Below, in pieces: positions 27,073-38,501 of a DNA stretch of 64,000 nt. The DNA comes from Deltaproteobacteria bacterium. Lineage in GTDB: Bacteria; Myxococcota_A; UBA796; GCA-2862545. Both the position numbers and the translations under genes were made by a program. The stretch covers positions 163,939 through 227,938 of the forward strand of contig REDI01000041.1 in the NCBI GenBank assembly GCA_007693595.1, given 5' to 3'. Position 1 is the stretch's first letter, and each line of letters starts with the position of its first letter. Under the pieces are notes generated by a model. That model made no database searches, had not been told where the DNA came from, and saw nothing but the letters and a program-made list of their open reading frames with translations.

Positions 27073-28263
27073 TCAGCCTTTACGGCCATGTTTCCGCTTC
27101 TTTCTCCGAGCGGCGCGCTTGCTGCCCGTGACCTCATGTTGCCCGGCGGGCGGGCCGTCGTCGACCTCGGGGTAGGTCTGATGCACGCCCTTGCGGAAGG
27201 TCTCGAAGGTGCCGTCGATGATACTTTGCCGCATATCACGCATAAAGCGGTGAAACCAATGGATGTTGTGCACGGTCGCCAAGGTGGTGCCGAGGATCTC
27301 GCCCACGCGAAAGAGGTGGTGCACATAGGCGCGGGTGAAGCGGGAGCAGGTGGCGCAGTCGCAGGAGGTGTCGATGGGGTACATGTCGTTGCGGTAGCGC
27401 CGGTCGGTGATCCGAAGCCGCCCCTGGCTCGTGTAGAGCATGCCCGAGCGGGCGTGCCGGGTCTGGATGACGCAGTCGAACATGTCGATCCCGCGCGCGA
27501 CCCCTTCGACCAGGTCTTGTGGGCGCCCGACACCCATAAGGTAGCGAGGGTGGTCCGGGCTCATGTGCGGGGTCGTCGCGTCGAGGACCTCCTTCATCAC
27601 ATCGGGTCCTTCGCCGACCGAGAGGCCGCCGATGGCGTAGCCGTCGAACCCGATCTCGCGGACGGCGTAGGCGCTCCGCTCCCTCAGGTCGGGCCAGAAG
27701 CCCCCTTGGACGATGCCGAAGAGCGACTGGTCGGGGCGGGTGTGGGCCACCTTGCAGCGGGCCTCCCAGCGGTGGGTGCGGGCGAGGCTGTCTTCGGCGT
27801 AGGCTCGGTCGACGCCGAACGGGAGGCACTCGTCGAAGACCATCGCGATGTCTGCTCCGAGCTTCTGCTGAAGCTCCATGGAGATCTCGGGGGTCAGCAC
27901 CGTGCGTTTCCCGTCGACCTCGTAGCGGAAGGCGACGCCATCTTCACTGACCTCGGGCTTGAGGCTGTAGACCTGGAACCCACCGGAGTCGGTGAGGATC
28001 GGCAGGTCGACCTGCATGAAGTCGTGCAGCCCCCCGTGCTTGGCGACGAGGTCGGCTCCAGGTCGCTGGGAGAGGTGGTAGGTGTTCGCGAGCAGGATCT
28101 GGGTGCGCGTCGGCCGGATGAGCTCCGGCGGGAGCGCTCGGATCGCGCCTTGCGTTCCAACCGGCATGTAGACGGGGGTCTCGACCACGCCTCGGGCGAG
28201 GTGGAGTCGGCCGGCGCGGGCCTGACCATCGGTGGCTTGCAGGGAGAAGTCGATCGAACGCAT
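27073..28263 (-). CDS. tgt: tRNA-guanine transglycosylase
   Basis: A 396-residue enzyme exchanging guanine-34 for preQ1 in queuosine tRNAs. TDSGGFQVYSL carries the active-site Asp92, GGLSVGEG the substrate loop, and FDCVIQTRHARSGMLYT the nucleophile Asp. The zinc site is CDCATC with a later Cys/His (SRFTRAYVHHL). The length is typical except for a Lys/Arg-rich tail (SKRAARRKKRKHGRKG) that is not part of the core fold and may aid tRNA binding. It runs towards the unknown lipoprotein gene, with 78 bp between. Confidence 0.96.
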   Translation of the reverse strand: MRSIDFSLQATDGQARAGRLHLARGVVETPVYMPVGTQGAIRALPPELIRPTRTQILLANTYHLSQRPGADLVAKHGGLHDFMQVDLPILTDSGGFQVYSLKPEVSEDGVAFRYEVDGKRTVLTPEISMELQQKLGADIAMVFDECLPFGVDRAYAEDSLARTHRWEARCKVAHTRPDQSLFGIVQGGFWPDLRERSAYAVREIGFDGYAIGGLSVGEGPDVMKEVLDATTPHMSPDHPRYLMGVGRPQDLVEGVARGIDMFDCVIQTRHARSGMLYTSQGRLRITDRRYRNDMYPIDTSCDCATCSRFTRAYVHHLFRVGEILGTTLATVHNIHWFHRFMRDMRQSIIDGTFETFRKGVHQTYPEVDDGPPAGQHEVTGSKRAARRKKRKHGRKG

Positions 28264-28307
28264 GACGCTCTCTCACCCGCCGCAGGCCCCGCCGCCAGTC
28301 GTGGGGG

Positions 28308-29546
28308 TCAGCTGAACCAGACCATCGCGAGCACGCCCAGGGCCAGGCCGAGGACCAGGGCCATGACTAGATCGACGCGAAAAGATGCGGAAGCAGGCTT
28401 TTCTGGCGGGTCTGTTCTGGCTCGCAAGCGCTGTTCCGCCTCGGCCAGTCGGGCCTCGAGGGCTGCGAGCTGCCCCTCGACCGCCGCTTCGCGCATGGCG
28501 CGGTTCATCGCGGGTGAGCGCGTGTCGTAGATCGCGGTATCTCCCTCGGTGTCGAGCAAGGTGCTCGAGCCGTAGGTAGCGCTGAGCCCGAGGGGGGCGA
28601 TGGGGTCGGAGTCCTCGTCGGTCTGGTTGAGCAGGAAAGGGGGGATGTCACCTCCGATGAGGGCAGGGAGGGTGTCGGGCGCCTCGTCGGCGAGCAAGGC
28701 TCGGATCCCGCGGGAGGGCTCCCCGTCGACCTCGGCGAAGCGATCGGGGGGGCAGGGGTGCTTGGGGGGGGCCGCGAGCGTGGTCCAGAGGTGCATGGCC
28801 AAGGGGGGACCCGTCGTGCGCGCCTCGTTGGAGGTGAGCTCCGCCGTGTGATCGCCGGTGCCAGTGGTGGTGCCCCATGGGTCGAAGAGCCCATCGTTCG
28901 CGCCGGGGTCTGTGCCCAGGTCGGGGATCACCTCGTCGATGGAGTCGAGGTTGGCGCCGACGCGTAGGTAGAGCTGATCGAGGATCGTGCCCTGTCCGGG
29001 CATGACGCGGCGCACATGCGCTGCGAGAGCTTGGGTCTGGTCGGGCTCCGCCTGGAGCCACCCTTCGCGCTCCTCGAGGTCCAGCCCCTCTCCTGGAGCC
29101 TGAATGGCGTCGAGTAGGGTGCTCAGGGCCTCGCGGTCCAGCTCCGGGCTCCCTCCGCGTCGGCCGCGTCCGAAGAGCACGACCTCGCCCTCGACCCCGA
29201 GCTGCACCCGCTGCGCGCAGATCAGGCCATGGACGCCGCCCTGGTCGTGGATGGCCCTCATGGCGGCGAGGAGCTTCGCGCCTACGACCGGCCCGAGGGC
29301 AGCGGGGAGGGGGTGGTCGCTCAGTCGAACTCCGCGGGGGACCTCTTCGGTGTAGGCACGTTTGCCGTCGAGGTCTCCTTGGAGCGAGCTCGAGGGCAGC
29401 CCAGGGTGGGCCCCGATCTCGTTGGGGGGCAGGCCGTCGAAGACCACGACGCGCTCCCCGTCGCCGTCGGGTAGCGCGGCGATCCGAAGCTCTCCGAAGT
29501 CGTCGCTGCTCTCGCGGTGCAGCACGTGCAGGGTGATGATCGACAT
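28308..29546 (-). CDS. tail-anchored pseudokinase-like protein
   Basis: A 412-residue protein. Residues 82-130 resemble the C-lobe of a Ser/Thr kinase: LLAAMRAIHDQGGVHG aligns with the helix E and catalytic loop, followed by ICAQRVQLGVEGEVVLFGRG where PENxLL and DFG would be. The HRD Asp, the Asn and the DFG Asp are all missing, so catalysis is unlikely. The middle is low-complexity and acidic. A coiled coil (VEGQLAALEARLAEAEQRLR, about 354-375) precedes one C-terminal hydrophobic helix (VDLVMALVLGLALGVLAMVW, about 390-411), a tail anchor. Kinase ancestry is by resemblance. It is transcribed in the same direction as tgt. Confidence 0.65.
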   Translation of the reverse strand: MSIITLHVLHRESSDDFGELRIAALPDGDGERVVVFDGLPPNEIGAHPGLPSSSLQGDLDGKRAYTEEVPRGVRLSDHPLPAALGPVVGAKLLAAMRAIHDQGGVHGLICAQRVQLGVEGEVVLFGRGRRGGSPELDREALSTLLDAIQAPGEGLDLEEREGWLQAEPDQTQALAAHVRRVMPGQGTILDQLYLRVGANLDSIDEVIPDLGTDPGANDGLFDPWGTTTGTGDHTAELTSNEARTTGPPLAMHLWTTLAAPPKHPCPPDRFAEVDGEPSRGIRALLADEAPDTLPALIGGDIPPFLLNQTDEDSDPIAPLGLSATYGSSTLLDTEGDTAIYDTRSPAMNRAMREAAVEGQLAALEARLAEAEQRLRARTDPPEKPASASFRVDLVMALVLGLALGVLAMVWFS

Positions 29547-29617
29547 GGGCGAACCCTATCCTACCCTCGGCCGTCGGCTACACGGCAGCGCTGGGGAGCG
29601 CCGCGTCGATGCCCCGG

Positions 29618-29845
29618 TCAGTCCGAGCCTCCACGCTCCGCCAGCGCGATGACCAAGGCCGCGCGCACCCCTCGCTCGTCGAGACCGCGCAGGATCTCGA
29701 GATCGTCCAAGAGCCGTAGAAGGCCCACCTCGGCCAGCCCTTGAGGTAGGACCGGGCAGGTCAGGTCGCCCCGATGCACCGCGCGCAGCAGCGCTCGCAG
29801 ATCCTTACTCGACACGGTTTGCAAGCCCTTTCCGGCGTTGAGCAT
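29618..29845 (-). CDS. 75-residue conserved-looking small protein
   Basis: The start is ATG at 29845, with AGGAGG four bases upstream (29850-29855 read on the minus strand); a longer frame exists but overlaps clpB. The sequence opens MLNAGKGLQTVSSKDLRALL and continues with HRGDLTCPVLPQGLAEVGLL and helices ending in ALVIALAERG. It looks like a compact three-helix domain, one Cys, no signal. I recall similar short proteins in myxobacteria but cannot name a function. It is divergent from clpB and 71 bp upstream of the pseudokinase-like gene on the same strand. Confidence 0.75.
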   Translation of the reverse strand: MLNAGKGLQTVSSKDLRALLRAVHRGDLTCPVLPQGLAEVGLLRLLDDLEILRGLDERGVRAALVIALAERGGSD

Positions 29846-29900
29846 GAAGCCTCCTAGGCAGCCCCAGGGCCGTCTATCGCGGTGACGTCCACGATGCGGC

Positions 29901-29929
29901 TTGCCTCTTTGGGGCGCGGCGTCAATACT
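29901..29929 (+). promoter_or_regulatory. possible housekeeping-type promoter of clpB
   Basis: TTGCCT and AATACT, each 4/6 to the sigma-70 consensus, are 17 bp apart, 114 bp upstream of the clpB ATG. No CIRCE element is seen. A heat-shock sigma promoter could not be excluded. Confidence 0.35.
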
Positions 29930-30043
29930 GCGCATGTTGATCGCTCGGTCGAAGGATCGGGCGCCCCCTCTCGCTGTTGGCTGCCCGGTTCGGCGGCCCT
30001 CCTCTCGACGCGCGCTGCGGCGCGGAAGCACTCCGGAGTACCG

Positions 30044-32748
<2,705 letters not shown>

Positions 32749-32755
<7 letters not shown>

Positions 32756-32805
32756 CAGCGCGGGATAGGGATAGCAGCGCGGGATAGGGATAGCAGCGCG
32801 GGAAG
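32749..32805 (+). repeat. three tandem copies of a 19-bp unit at the clpB stop
   Basis: The unit GGGATAGCAGCGCGGGATA is repeated three times without gaps, the last two bases of the third copy differing. The clpB TAG lies in the first copy. Each unit contains an in-frame-independent TAG. The origin is likely slippage. Confidence 0.85.
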
Positions 32806-32823
32806 GCTCCGCTCGCCGCAGCG

Positions 32824-32837
32824 TCAGCTCTAGCTGA
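32824..32837. terminator. palindrome between convergent clpB and peroxidase genes
   Basis: TCAGCT-CT-AGCTGA forms a short symmetrical hairpin in the 137-bp convergent gap. There is no T-tract, so function as a bidirectional terminator is only possible. Confidence 0.3.
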
Positions 32838-32892
32838 TCGTGCCTCTCGAGGCCCTCCTTCATCCGAAGGCAGGGTCTCAAGCTCCAGGGCC

Positions 32893-34812
32893 TCACCACG
32901 GCGCGAAGGCGTTGTGGTCTGGCGTCAGGCCGTCGGCGGCGAGCTCGGGGTGGTGTCGGAGGAGGACCTGGGCGAAGCTGGTGTGCTCGATCCATTCGAG
33001 GCCCTCTTGGGTGTAGACCTCGGGGGTGTAGAGCTCGGTGTAGAACCTGTCGGCCTTCAGGCGTCGGGTGGCCATGAGGGTGAAGACCTGGAAGAGCGTC
33101 TCACCGAAGCCGTAGCAAGTCGGGCGATGCCCTTCGGCCAGGGTGCCGATGAAGAGATCGAGCTTCTCGACGTCGCCGCCGTAGACCTCGGTTAGTCGCG
33201 CGACGTGGTCGTCATCGTCGGTGAGGTCTTCGAAGCGGGTGATGGGCGGGAGGCCCAGCAGTCGTCGGGTCTCGTTGTAGCGGGGCACGCCGCGTTCGCG
33301 ATCCCGCAGGATGTCGATCGCGCCGAGGTCGAGGATCCCGCCGACCGGGAGCTCGATGTCTTGCATGAAGGCGGGGTAGTTGTCGAGCACCAAGGCGCCG
33401 GGGTGGGCCTGGGCGAAGGCGCGAAGGACCTCGACCTGGCCGTGTTCTTGGTAGAGGTCGGCGGCGTCGGCGTGCAGCGTCTGCTCCAGGGGGATCGAGG
33501 CGCCGGAGGGCAGCTCCAGGGCGTCGGGGAGGAGCGGGTGCATGCGGTAGACCGCGACGAACTCCTCGGTCATGGCGAAGGGCTGGCGATCGAGGATCCG
33601 GTCGCCGCCGACCACTCCGTGCAGGATCGGATCGCGGCCCCCTTCGAGCTTTGGCTCGAGGTAGCGGTTCAGCCCGTACCAGTTGGTGTGCATGCCGACG
33701 GTCAGCGCCTCGTTCGGGAGGATGGCTGGCGTCCACTCGATGGTGTGGATCCGCGCGATCAGCGCAGCGTTGATGAGGCGCGCCTTGTCGTAGAGCTGCT
33801 GGTCGCTCCACTCCGGGTAGGCCTGCGCCAGATGATCGGCGATCGCGTTGTGTTCCTTGGCGAAGAGGGTGTGCAGGACCTCGAGGCCGATCCACCAGTT
33901 GTCGGTGAAGCCCGCGTCGCTCTGGCCGCTGCTGTCGCGGGGGAGGTGGCCCTGGGGCAGGAGCAGCCGCCCGCCCTCGAAGGCGCGGAGTCGATCTGCG
34001 GTCTCGAGATCGCTGCCGTAGATCTGGGAGCCATCCCACCAGTGCGTGACCCGGTTGAGATAGGTCGGCGGCAGCACACCGTCTTCGTCGGTGCGTCGGG
34101 TCGGATCGGGGGCGGTGCGGAGCACATGCAAGTTGCTCAGGCCTCGCTCGCGGAGCGGATCGTCGTCGGCGAGGGGGATGGCGAGCGTGTCGGTGAGGGC
34201 CTGGCTGTGGTCGAACCAGTCGTGGGTCTGGAACTGCACCCAAGCGGCCGCGTAGAGGTTGAGGAAGGGCACCTCGTGGAACTCGGACCGGGTGAGCAGC
34301 TTGCGGCTGATCTCGCGGGGGTTCGGATCGAGCAGGTGGGCTTCGTCGGGCCAGGTGGCGTCGAGGGGCACGTTGCGAGAGAAGCGGATCCCCGCCGCCC
34401 CCATGAGCGGATCGAGGGGGTCGTTGCAGCGCCCATCGATGCGTCGGGACTCGTCGTCGGACGGTTCGCACACGACCCCCTCGGGGTAGCCAACCCGATA
34501 CTCAGGAAGGTAGGCGTCGGTCAGGGCGTAGGCCTCGAGCCAGTTGCGCATGGCGGCGAGCTTGACCAGGGCGAGCTGCATGGGCTCTCGATGCCAGTTG
34601 GTCCAGCCATCGGTAAAGAGCTCGTCTCGGTTCTGCAGGAAGTAGGTGACCTGGGAGAGTTCGCCGAGGGTCGCGTCCTGGTCGAGTACCAGCCCGGGCT
34701 CCAGGCCGTCGTCGAGGCAGGTGGGGACTGGGCCGAGATCCCTGGTCTCCGCGTGATCGGGGTCAGGGCATGCGATCAGCGAGAGCAAGAGCAAGGCAAG
34801 GGGGCGGCGCAT
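32893..34812 (-). CDS. animal-type haem peroxidase lipoprotein
   Basis: A 639-residue protein with a lipoprotein signal (LALLLLSLIAC, Cys15) and GGAG before the ATG. The animal haem peroxidase fold is marked by FQTHDWFDH (distal His197), THWWDGSQIYGSD, HTLFAKEHNAIADHL (316-329), and EFVAVYRMHPLLPD with proximal His425. The relatives are cyclooxygenase-like and alpha-dioxygenase/peroxidase proteins, which oxidise fatty acids or halides with peroxide. The extracytoplasmic location fits oxidative attack on lipids or small molecules. The substrate is unknown. Confidence 0.88.
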   Translation of the reverse strand: MRRPLALLLLSLIACPDPDHAETRDLGPVPTCLDDGLEPGLVLDQDATLGELSQVTYFLQNRDELFTDGWTNWHREPMQLALVKLAAMRNWLEAYALTDAYLPEYRVGYPEGVVCEPSDDESRRIDGRCNDPLDPLMGAAGIRFSRNVPLDATWPDEAHLLDPNPREISRKLLTRSEFHEVPFLNLYAAAWVQFQTHDWFDHSQALTDTLAIPLADDDPLRERGLSNLHVLRTAPDPTRRTDEDGVLPPTYLNRVTHWWDGSQIYGSDLETADRLRAFEGGRLLLPQGHLPRDSSGQSDAGFTDNWWIGLEVLHTLFAKEHNAIADHLAQAYPEWSDQQLYDKARLINAALIARIHTIEWTPAILPNEALTVGMHTNWYGLNRYLEPKLEGGRDPILHGVVGGDRILDRQPFAMTEEFVAVYRMHPLLPDALELPSGASIPLEQTLHADAADLYQEHGQVEVLRAFAQAHPGALVLDNYPAFMQDIELPVGGILDLGAIDILRDRERGVPRYNETRRLLGLPPITRFEDLTDDDDHVARLTEVYGGDVEKLDLFIGTLAEGHRPTCYGFGETLFQVFTLMATRRLKADRFYTELYTPEVYTQEGLEWIEHTSFAQVLLRHHPELAADGLTPDHNAFAPW

Positions 34813-35021
34813 CGGGGGGCTCCAGGTCCGGGGATGGCGGAGATTATCCGATTCATCCTCCGGCGTCTCGCGATGCCTCCTCTGGCCTCCGACGTCGTGC
34901 GCGGCCCTGCCGAGTCGCCACCCGGTCCTCCTTGTCGTTCGGTCACTCCAAGGCCGGGCGGCTAGTGACGAGAAGAGCGTCTTGCGATAGCGGGTCGGAA
35001 GCCTTGATTGCGGAGCCTCGC

Positions 35022-35879
35022 ATGCGACTCGCCCCCTTGCTGATCCTCCTCCCTCTGGCTATCGCCTGCTCTCCCGAAGCCGACGAGCTCGATAGCGAGC
35101 CAGGGGATCGTACCTTCATCCCCGAAGGGTACGCACCCGTGGCGCCCGAGCGGGTGATCTTCCTGGGCGACTCGGTCACCGCCGGGCTGGGCGCCAGCAG
35201 GCCCTCCCTGCGCTACCGCCACCTCCTGCTCGAGAACGACCCCGAGTGGCCCGGAGCCGTCGATCTGCGCATGGCCTGGCCAGATCTGGTCGAGGTCGAT
35301 GTCTCGGCTTCCGGGGCGACCACGAGCACCTTGCGATCGCGTCAGCTCGCCCGGCTCGATGAGCTGCTCCTCGGTCCAGTCCAGGGGGAGAGCGTCGTGG
35401 TCTTCACCGTCGGCGGAAATGACATGCAGGGGGGCATCGTGGAGCTGCTCACCGAGGGCGCGGTGGCCGGGGGCCCGCTCGTCGATCGCCTTGAAGAAAA
35501 CATGATCGCGATCCTCGACTATTTCCAGGACCCCGAACGCTTCCCCGACGGGACGACCCTCTGGTTCACCAACGTCTATGATCCGACCGACAATGTTGGC
35601 CAGAGCGACCAGTGCTTCTTCGGGGCCGACATCAACGCCCTCCGGGAGCCCCTCTTTGATGCCAACGAGCGCCTTCGGACCCTGGCCGTCGATCGGAGTG
35701 TCGCCATGATCGACATGTATGCCTCCTTCCAAGGGCATGGCGTCTACCACGACGATCCGAACAACCCCTCCTACGATGCCGACGATCCGACGCTGTGGTT
35801 CGCGCGTGACTGCATCCACCCCAACGACCGCGGGCACCACGAGATCCGCCGTCTGCTCACCGAGGCCATGGGGCTGTAG
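35022..35879 (+). CDS. SGNH/GDSL hydrolase lipoprotein
   Basis: About 285 residues from ATG at 35022, with GGAG seven bases upstream. The lipoprotein signal is LLILLPLAIAC. Block I FLGDSVTAGLG holds the catalytic Ser, block III VFTVGGND the oxyanion Asn, and block V DCIHPNDRGHHEI the Asp-His pair, so the SGNH set is complete. It should be an esterase or lipase at the cell surface. It is divergent from the haem peroxidase gene with about 209 bp between. Possibly both act on lipids, but this is inference. Confidence 0.9.
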   Translation: MRLAPLLILLPLAIACSPEADELDSEPGDRTFIPEGYAPVAPERVIFLGDSVTAGLGASRPSLRYRHLLLENDPEWPGAVDLRMAWPDLVEVDVSASGATTSTLRSRQLARLDELLLGPVQGESVVVFTVGGNDMQGGIVELLTEGAVAGGPLVDRLEENMIAILDYFQDPERFPDGTTLWFTNVYDPTDNVGQSDQCFFGADINALREPLFDANERLRTLAVDRSVAMIDMYASFQGHGVYHDDPNNPSYDADDPTLWFARDCIHPNDRGHHEIRRLLTEAMGL

Positions 35880-35900
35880 GGGTGCGCGCCCTTGACCCGC

Positions 35901-36986
35901 TCAACGGCAGTCTACCGGCTCCATGCCGTCGATCCAGGCGGCGATCAGATCTGCGGCCTCGGTGTGGGCCAGGGTGCGGCCGAGCTGGGGCATCATCGCG
36001 CCGGGGTCGGTCGTCGCGACGCGGAAGTGCAGGATCGACTGGGTGTGATCCCCAGGCACGATGTCGTAGGTGAGGCCGCCTGAGCCGTGGCCGGCCGATC
36101 CGGGACGCTTGCACTTGCCGAGCCGGAACTCGTCGGTGTTGTCCCAGTTGAGGAAGAGTTGGCTTGAGATCCCGCTGACGCCCCGGGGGTTGTGGCAGTG
36201 GGCGCAGTTGACGTCGAGGTAGTCGCGGGCGGCGATCTCGATCTCTTCGTAGGGCCGGCCCTCGAGGCCTTCGGCGATGAAAGCCTCCCAGTCGATGGCG
36301 GGCCGGGGACGCTCGCTGGCTTGAGGCAGGTGGTCGAGCAGACCCAGGCTGTGCATGGCCTCGAGCTGGTGGTCGCCTTGGGGGTGGACCAAGTCGAGGT
36401 TGCGGGACCGAGGCCCGATCAAGGCGATGAAGTTCCGGCCGTCGTCTCCCTTGAGCTCGTGGCACTCCTGGCACTGGTTCCGCTGAGGCACGAGATAGGT
36501 GAAGGCGTGGGACTCGCCCTGCCGATCGATGAAGCTCAGGCGCTGGGTTCCGCCTTGGACGCGCAGGCGGGCGTCGCGTCCCTCTTCATCCCACACGTAC
36601 GGCCAGTTCTGCCAGCCGGTCGTGCTGTGGATCATGAGCCGGGTCTCGATGATCTGCCGCCCTTGCTCGGGATCGCGCAGGTCGGCGGGCATGAGAAAGG
36701 TCTTGATCACCGCTGAGCCGACCGGGAGGTCGAAGGTGTCGTAGTCGTCGAAGGCCATCTGCGCGCCCTCGGGGAGGTAGATCGCCCGATCCTTGTCGGT
36801 GTAGTCGCTGAAGAGCGGCGTGCCGAGGGTGTAGTGGATCATCTCGTCGGGGTACGTGAGCTCGCCGTCTTGGTAGGAGATGAGGTTCATCTCCGAGAGC
36901 AGCTCGGGGGGGCGCCCGCTCTGAGGGACCCAGGGCTCTGCGGCGCAGGCAGTGATCCCGATGAGGAAGACGATCGCGCGCATCAT
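35901..36986 (-). CDS. SO2930-type dihaem c-type cytochrome lipoprotein
   Basis: A 361-residue protein with a short signal ending in a lipobox (FLIGITAC). It has two CxxCH haem motifs, CQECH (after YLVPQRNQ) and CAHCH (after YLDVN), and the conserved block YTLGTPLFSDYTDKDRAIYL. That plan belongs to a family (as I recall, TIGR03806) that occurs as a two-gene pair with a beta-helix protein (TIGR03805). Exactly that neighbour lies three bases upstream here. The function of the pair is unknown; electron transfer at the cell surface is likely for this member. Confidence 0.85.
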   Translation of the reverse strand: MMRAIVFLIGITACAAEPWVPQSGRPPELLSEMNLISYQDGELTYPDEMIHYTLGTPLFSDYTDKDRAIYLPEGAQMAFDDYDTFDLPVGSAVIKTFLMPADLRDPEQGRQIIETRLMIHSTTGWQNWPYVWDEEGRDARLRVQGGTQRLSFIDRQGESHAFTYLVPQRNQCQECHELKGDDGRNFIALIGPRSRNLDLVHPQGDHQLEAMHSLGLLDHLPQASERPRPAIDWEAFIAEGLEGRPYEEIEIAARDYLDVNCAHCHNPRGVSGISSQLFLNWDNTDEFRLGKCKRPGSAGHGSGGLTYDIVPGDHTQSILHFRVATTDPGAMMPQLGRTLAHTEAADLIAAWIDGMEPVDCR

Positions 36987-36989
36987 GGC

Positions 36990-38369
36990 TCAGTCTGCGA
37001 AGGTGGGACGTACGATGGGTCCCTCGCGGAAGCCATCGCAGTCGAAGGGGGTGAAGGGCGGTTCAGGGCGGTACGTCATGTTCTTGTTCGGCACGGTGGC
37101 TTCGGCGAGCTCTGGCAGGTTCAGGCTCGAGAAGGTGACCCCTTCATCGGCGGCGACGCAGATGTGGTTGTCGTTGCTGTTACCGGCGGGGTCTTCGCGG
37201 TCGAAGGCGGACTCGCTGATCGTGTCGTACAGCACGGTGTCGACGGGATCGGGGCCCGCATAGGCCACGGCGATGAGGAAGCCGAGAGGGCGGTCGGATA
37301 CAGAGGAGTTGTCGGGCCGGGTGCCACTGCCGCTGTGGCTGTTGCCGTGGATATAGACCTCGCTTGAGCGGTAGTTCAGCACCGCGCCGCCCTCGCCTTC
37401 GTCGAGCTGGAGGCCGTCGATGTCGCCGATGATCTGGTCGGACTCGATGGCCCAGTTGCTCGCCGTGCTCTGGACGGCGAGGCCGGAGATCACCGCCAAG
37501 TCGACGGTGTTGTTGTTGGCGTAGGTGTTGTTGGTGATCTCGACCCGTCGCGACGCCATGGCGAAGGTGCCGGTACCCGACGGGATCTGGCCGACGATGC
37601 CGCCCGGGGCGAAGTTCGGTCGGTTGTTGTTGCGCACGATGTTGTCGTGCACGTAGACGTCACGACCGACGATCGGGTTGCCCGGGAGGTCGAAGACCAC
37701 GAGCCCGCCGGTGTTGTCCTCGACGACGTTGCCGTAGACGTCGGCGTACTGGGTGTTCTCGATCTCGAGCCCGGCGACGTTGGTGCGGGCGACGTTGTTG
37801 CGCACGACCGCCTCGATGCACTGGCCGACGTAGATCCCGGCGTCGGAGGCGTTGAAGGCTTCGGAGTCTTCGATCAGGACTTGGCGGACCTTGACCGGGT
37901 AGATGCCGTAGGCGCCGTTCTCGGGGGAGGCTTCGGCGCGCCAAGTGGTGCGCACGCGGCGGATCGTGACCCCGGTGCTGTCTTCGATGCGGAGACCATC
38001 GGTGACCGCGTCGATGATCTCGAGCCCCTCGATCAGGAAGTCGTCCGAGACCACGTCGACCCCGTTGGCTTGGACCTCGGTGGGGGCGAAGTCGAGCCGG
38101 GTCTCGTTCATGCCTTGGCCGTACAGCGCGATGTTGTTGGCCCCGCGGATGGTGACCTGGTTGTCGAACTCGAAGTTGCCTCGAGGCAGGATGACGGCGG
38201 TGTCGTCGGTCAGCCCGTTCACGACCTCGATCAGGTCGGCGTCGAGCCCGACCTCGATGCAGTTGCCGTACTCGACCTCGCCACAGTGGATGTTCTCGAA
38301 GCCTTCGGGGGCTCCGCCACAAGCGATGAGGAGGCCGGCGGGGAGGGATAACGACAAGAGCTGGCGCAT
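36990..38369 (-). CDS. parallel beta-helix lipoprotein (partner of SO2930-type cytochrome)
   Basis: A 459-residue protein with a lipoprotein signal (LSLPAGLLIAC). From about residue 60 to 330 it shows right-handed beta-helix coils: VTIRGANNIALYGQG, EGLEIIDAVTDGLRIEDSTG, VVRNNVARTNVAGLEIENTQ, VYVHDNIVRNNNRPNF. Such helices usually bind or cleave polysaccharide, but no catalytic set is evident. The C-terminal 100 residues have a few Cys. GGAG precedes the ATG. Its stop is three bases before the cytochrome ATG, so the conserved pair is translationally linked. Confidence 0.85.
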   Translation of the reverse strand: MRQLLSLSLPAGLLIACGGAPEGFENIHCGEVEYGNCIEVGLDADLIEVVNGLTDDTAVILPRGNFEFDNQVTIRGANNIALYGQGMNETRLDFAPTEVQANGVDVVSDDFLIEGLEIIDAVTDGLRIEDSTGVTIRRVRTTWRAEASPENGAYGIYPVKVRQVLIEDSEAFNASDAGIYVGQCIEAVVRNNVARTNVAGLEIENTQYADVYGNVVEDNTGGLVVFDLPGNPIVGRDVYVHDNIVRNNNRPNFAPGGIVGQIPSGTGTFAMASRRVEITNNTYANNNTVDLAVISGLAVQSTASNWAIESDQIIGDIDGLQLDEGEGGAVLNYRSSEVYIHGNSHSGSGTRPDNSSVSDRPLGFLIAVAYAGPDPVDTVLYDTISESAFDREDPAGNSNDNHICVAADEGVTFSSLNLPELAEATVPNKNMTYRPEPPFTPFDCDGFREGPIVRPTFAD

Positions 38370-38452
38370 GAGGGGCTCCGGGAGAGATGGATCGTAGCTG
38401 GACAGGGAGGGGATCGGGGGCTCGATCGCGTGACGAGAGCTACCGAGTGCAG

Positions 38453-38458
38453 AGTATA
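38453..38458 (-). promoter_or_regulatory. TATACT -10-like element for the beta-helix/cytochrome pair
   Basis: On the minus strand TATACT (5/6 to TATAAT) lies 84 bases upstream of the beta-helix ATG. The -35 (TGGATT at 17 bp) is poor. Confidence 0.3.
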
Positions 38459-38501
38459 GCGTCGGTGTCGCGCGGAATCCAGAGAATCGTGCTCGCCGAC
38501 G

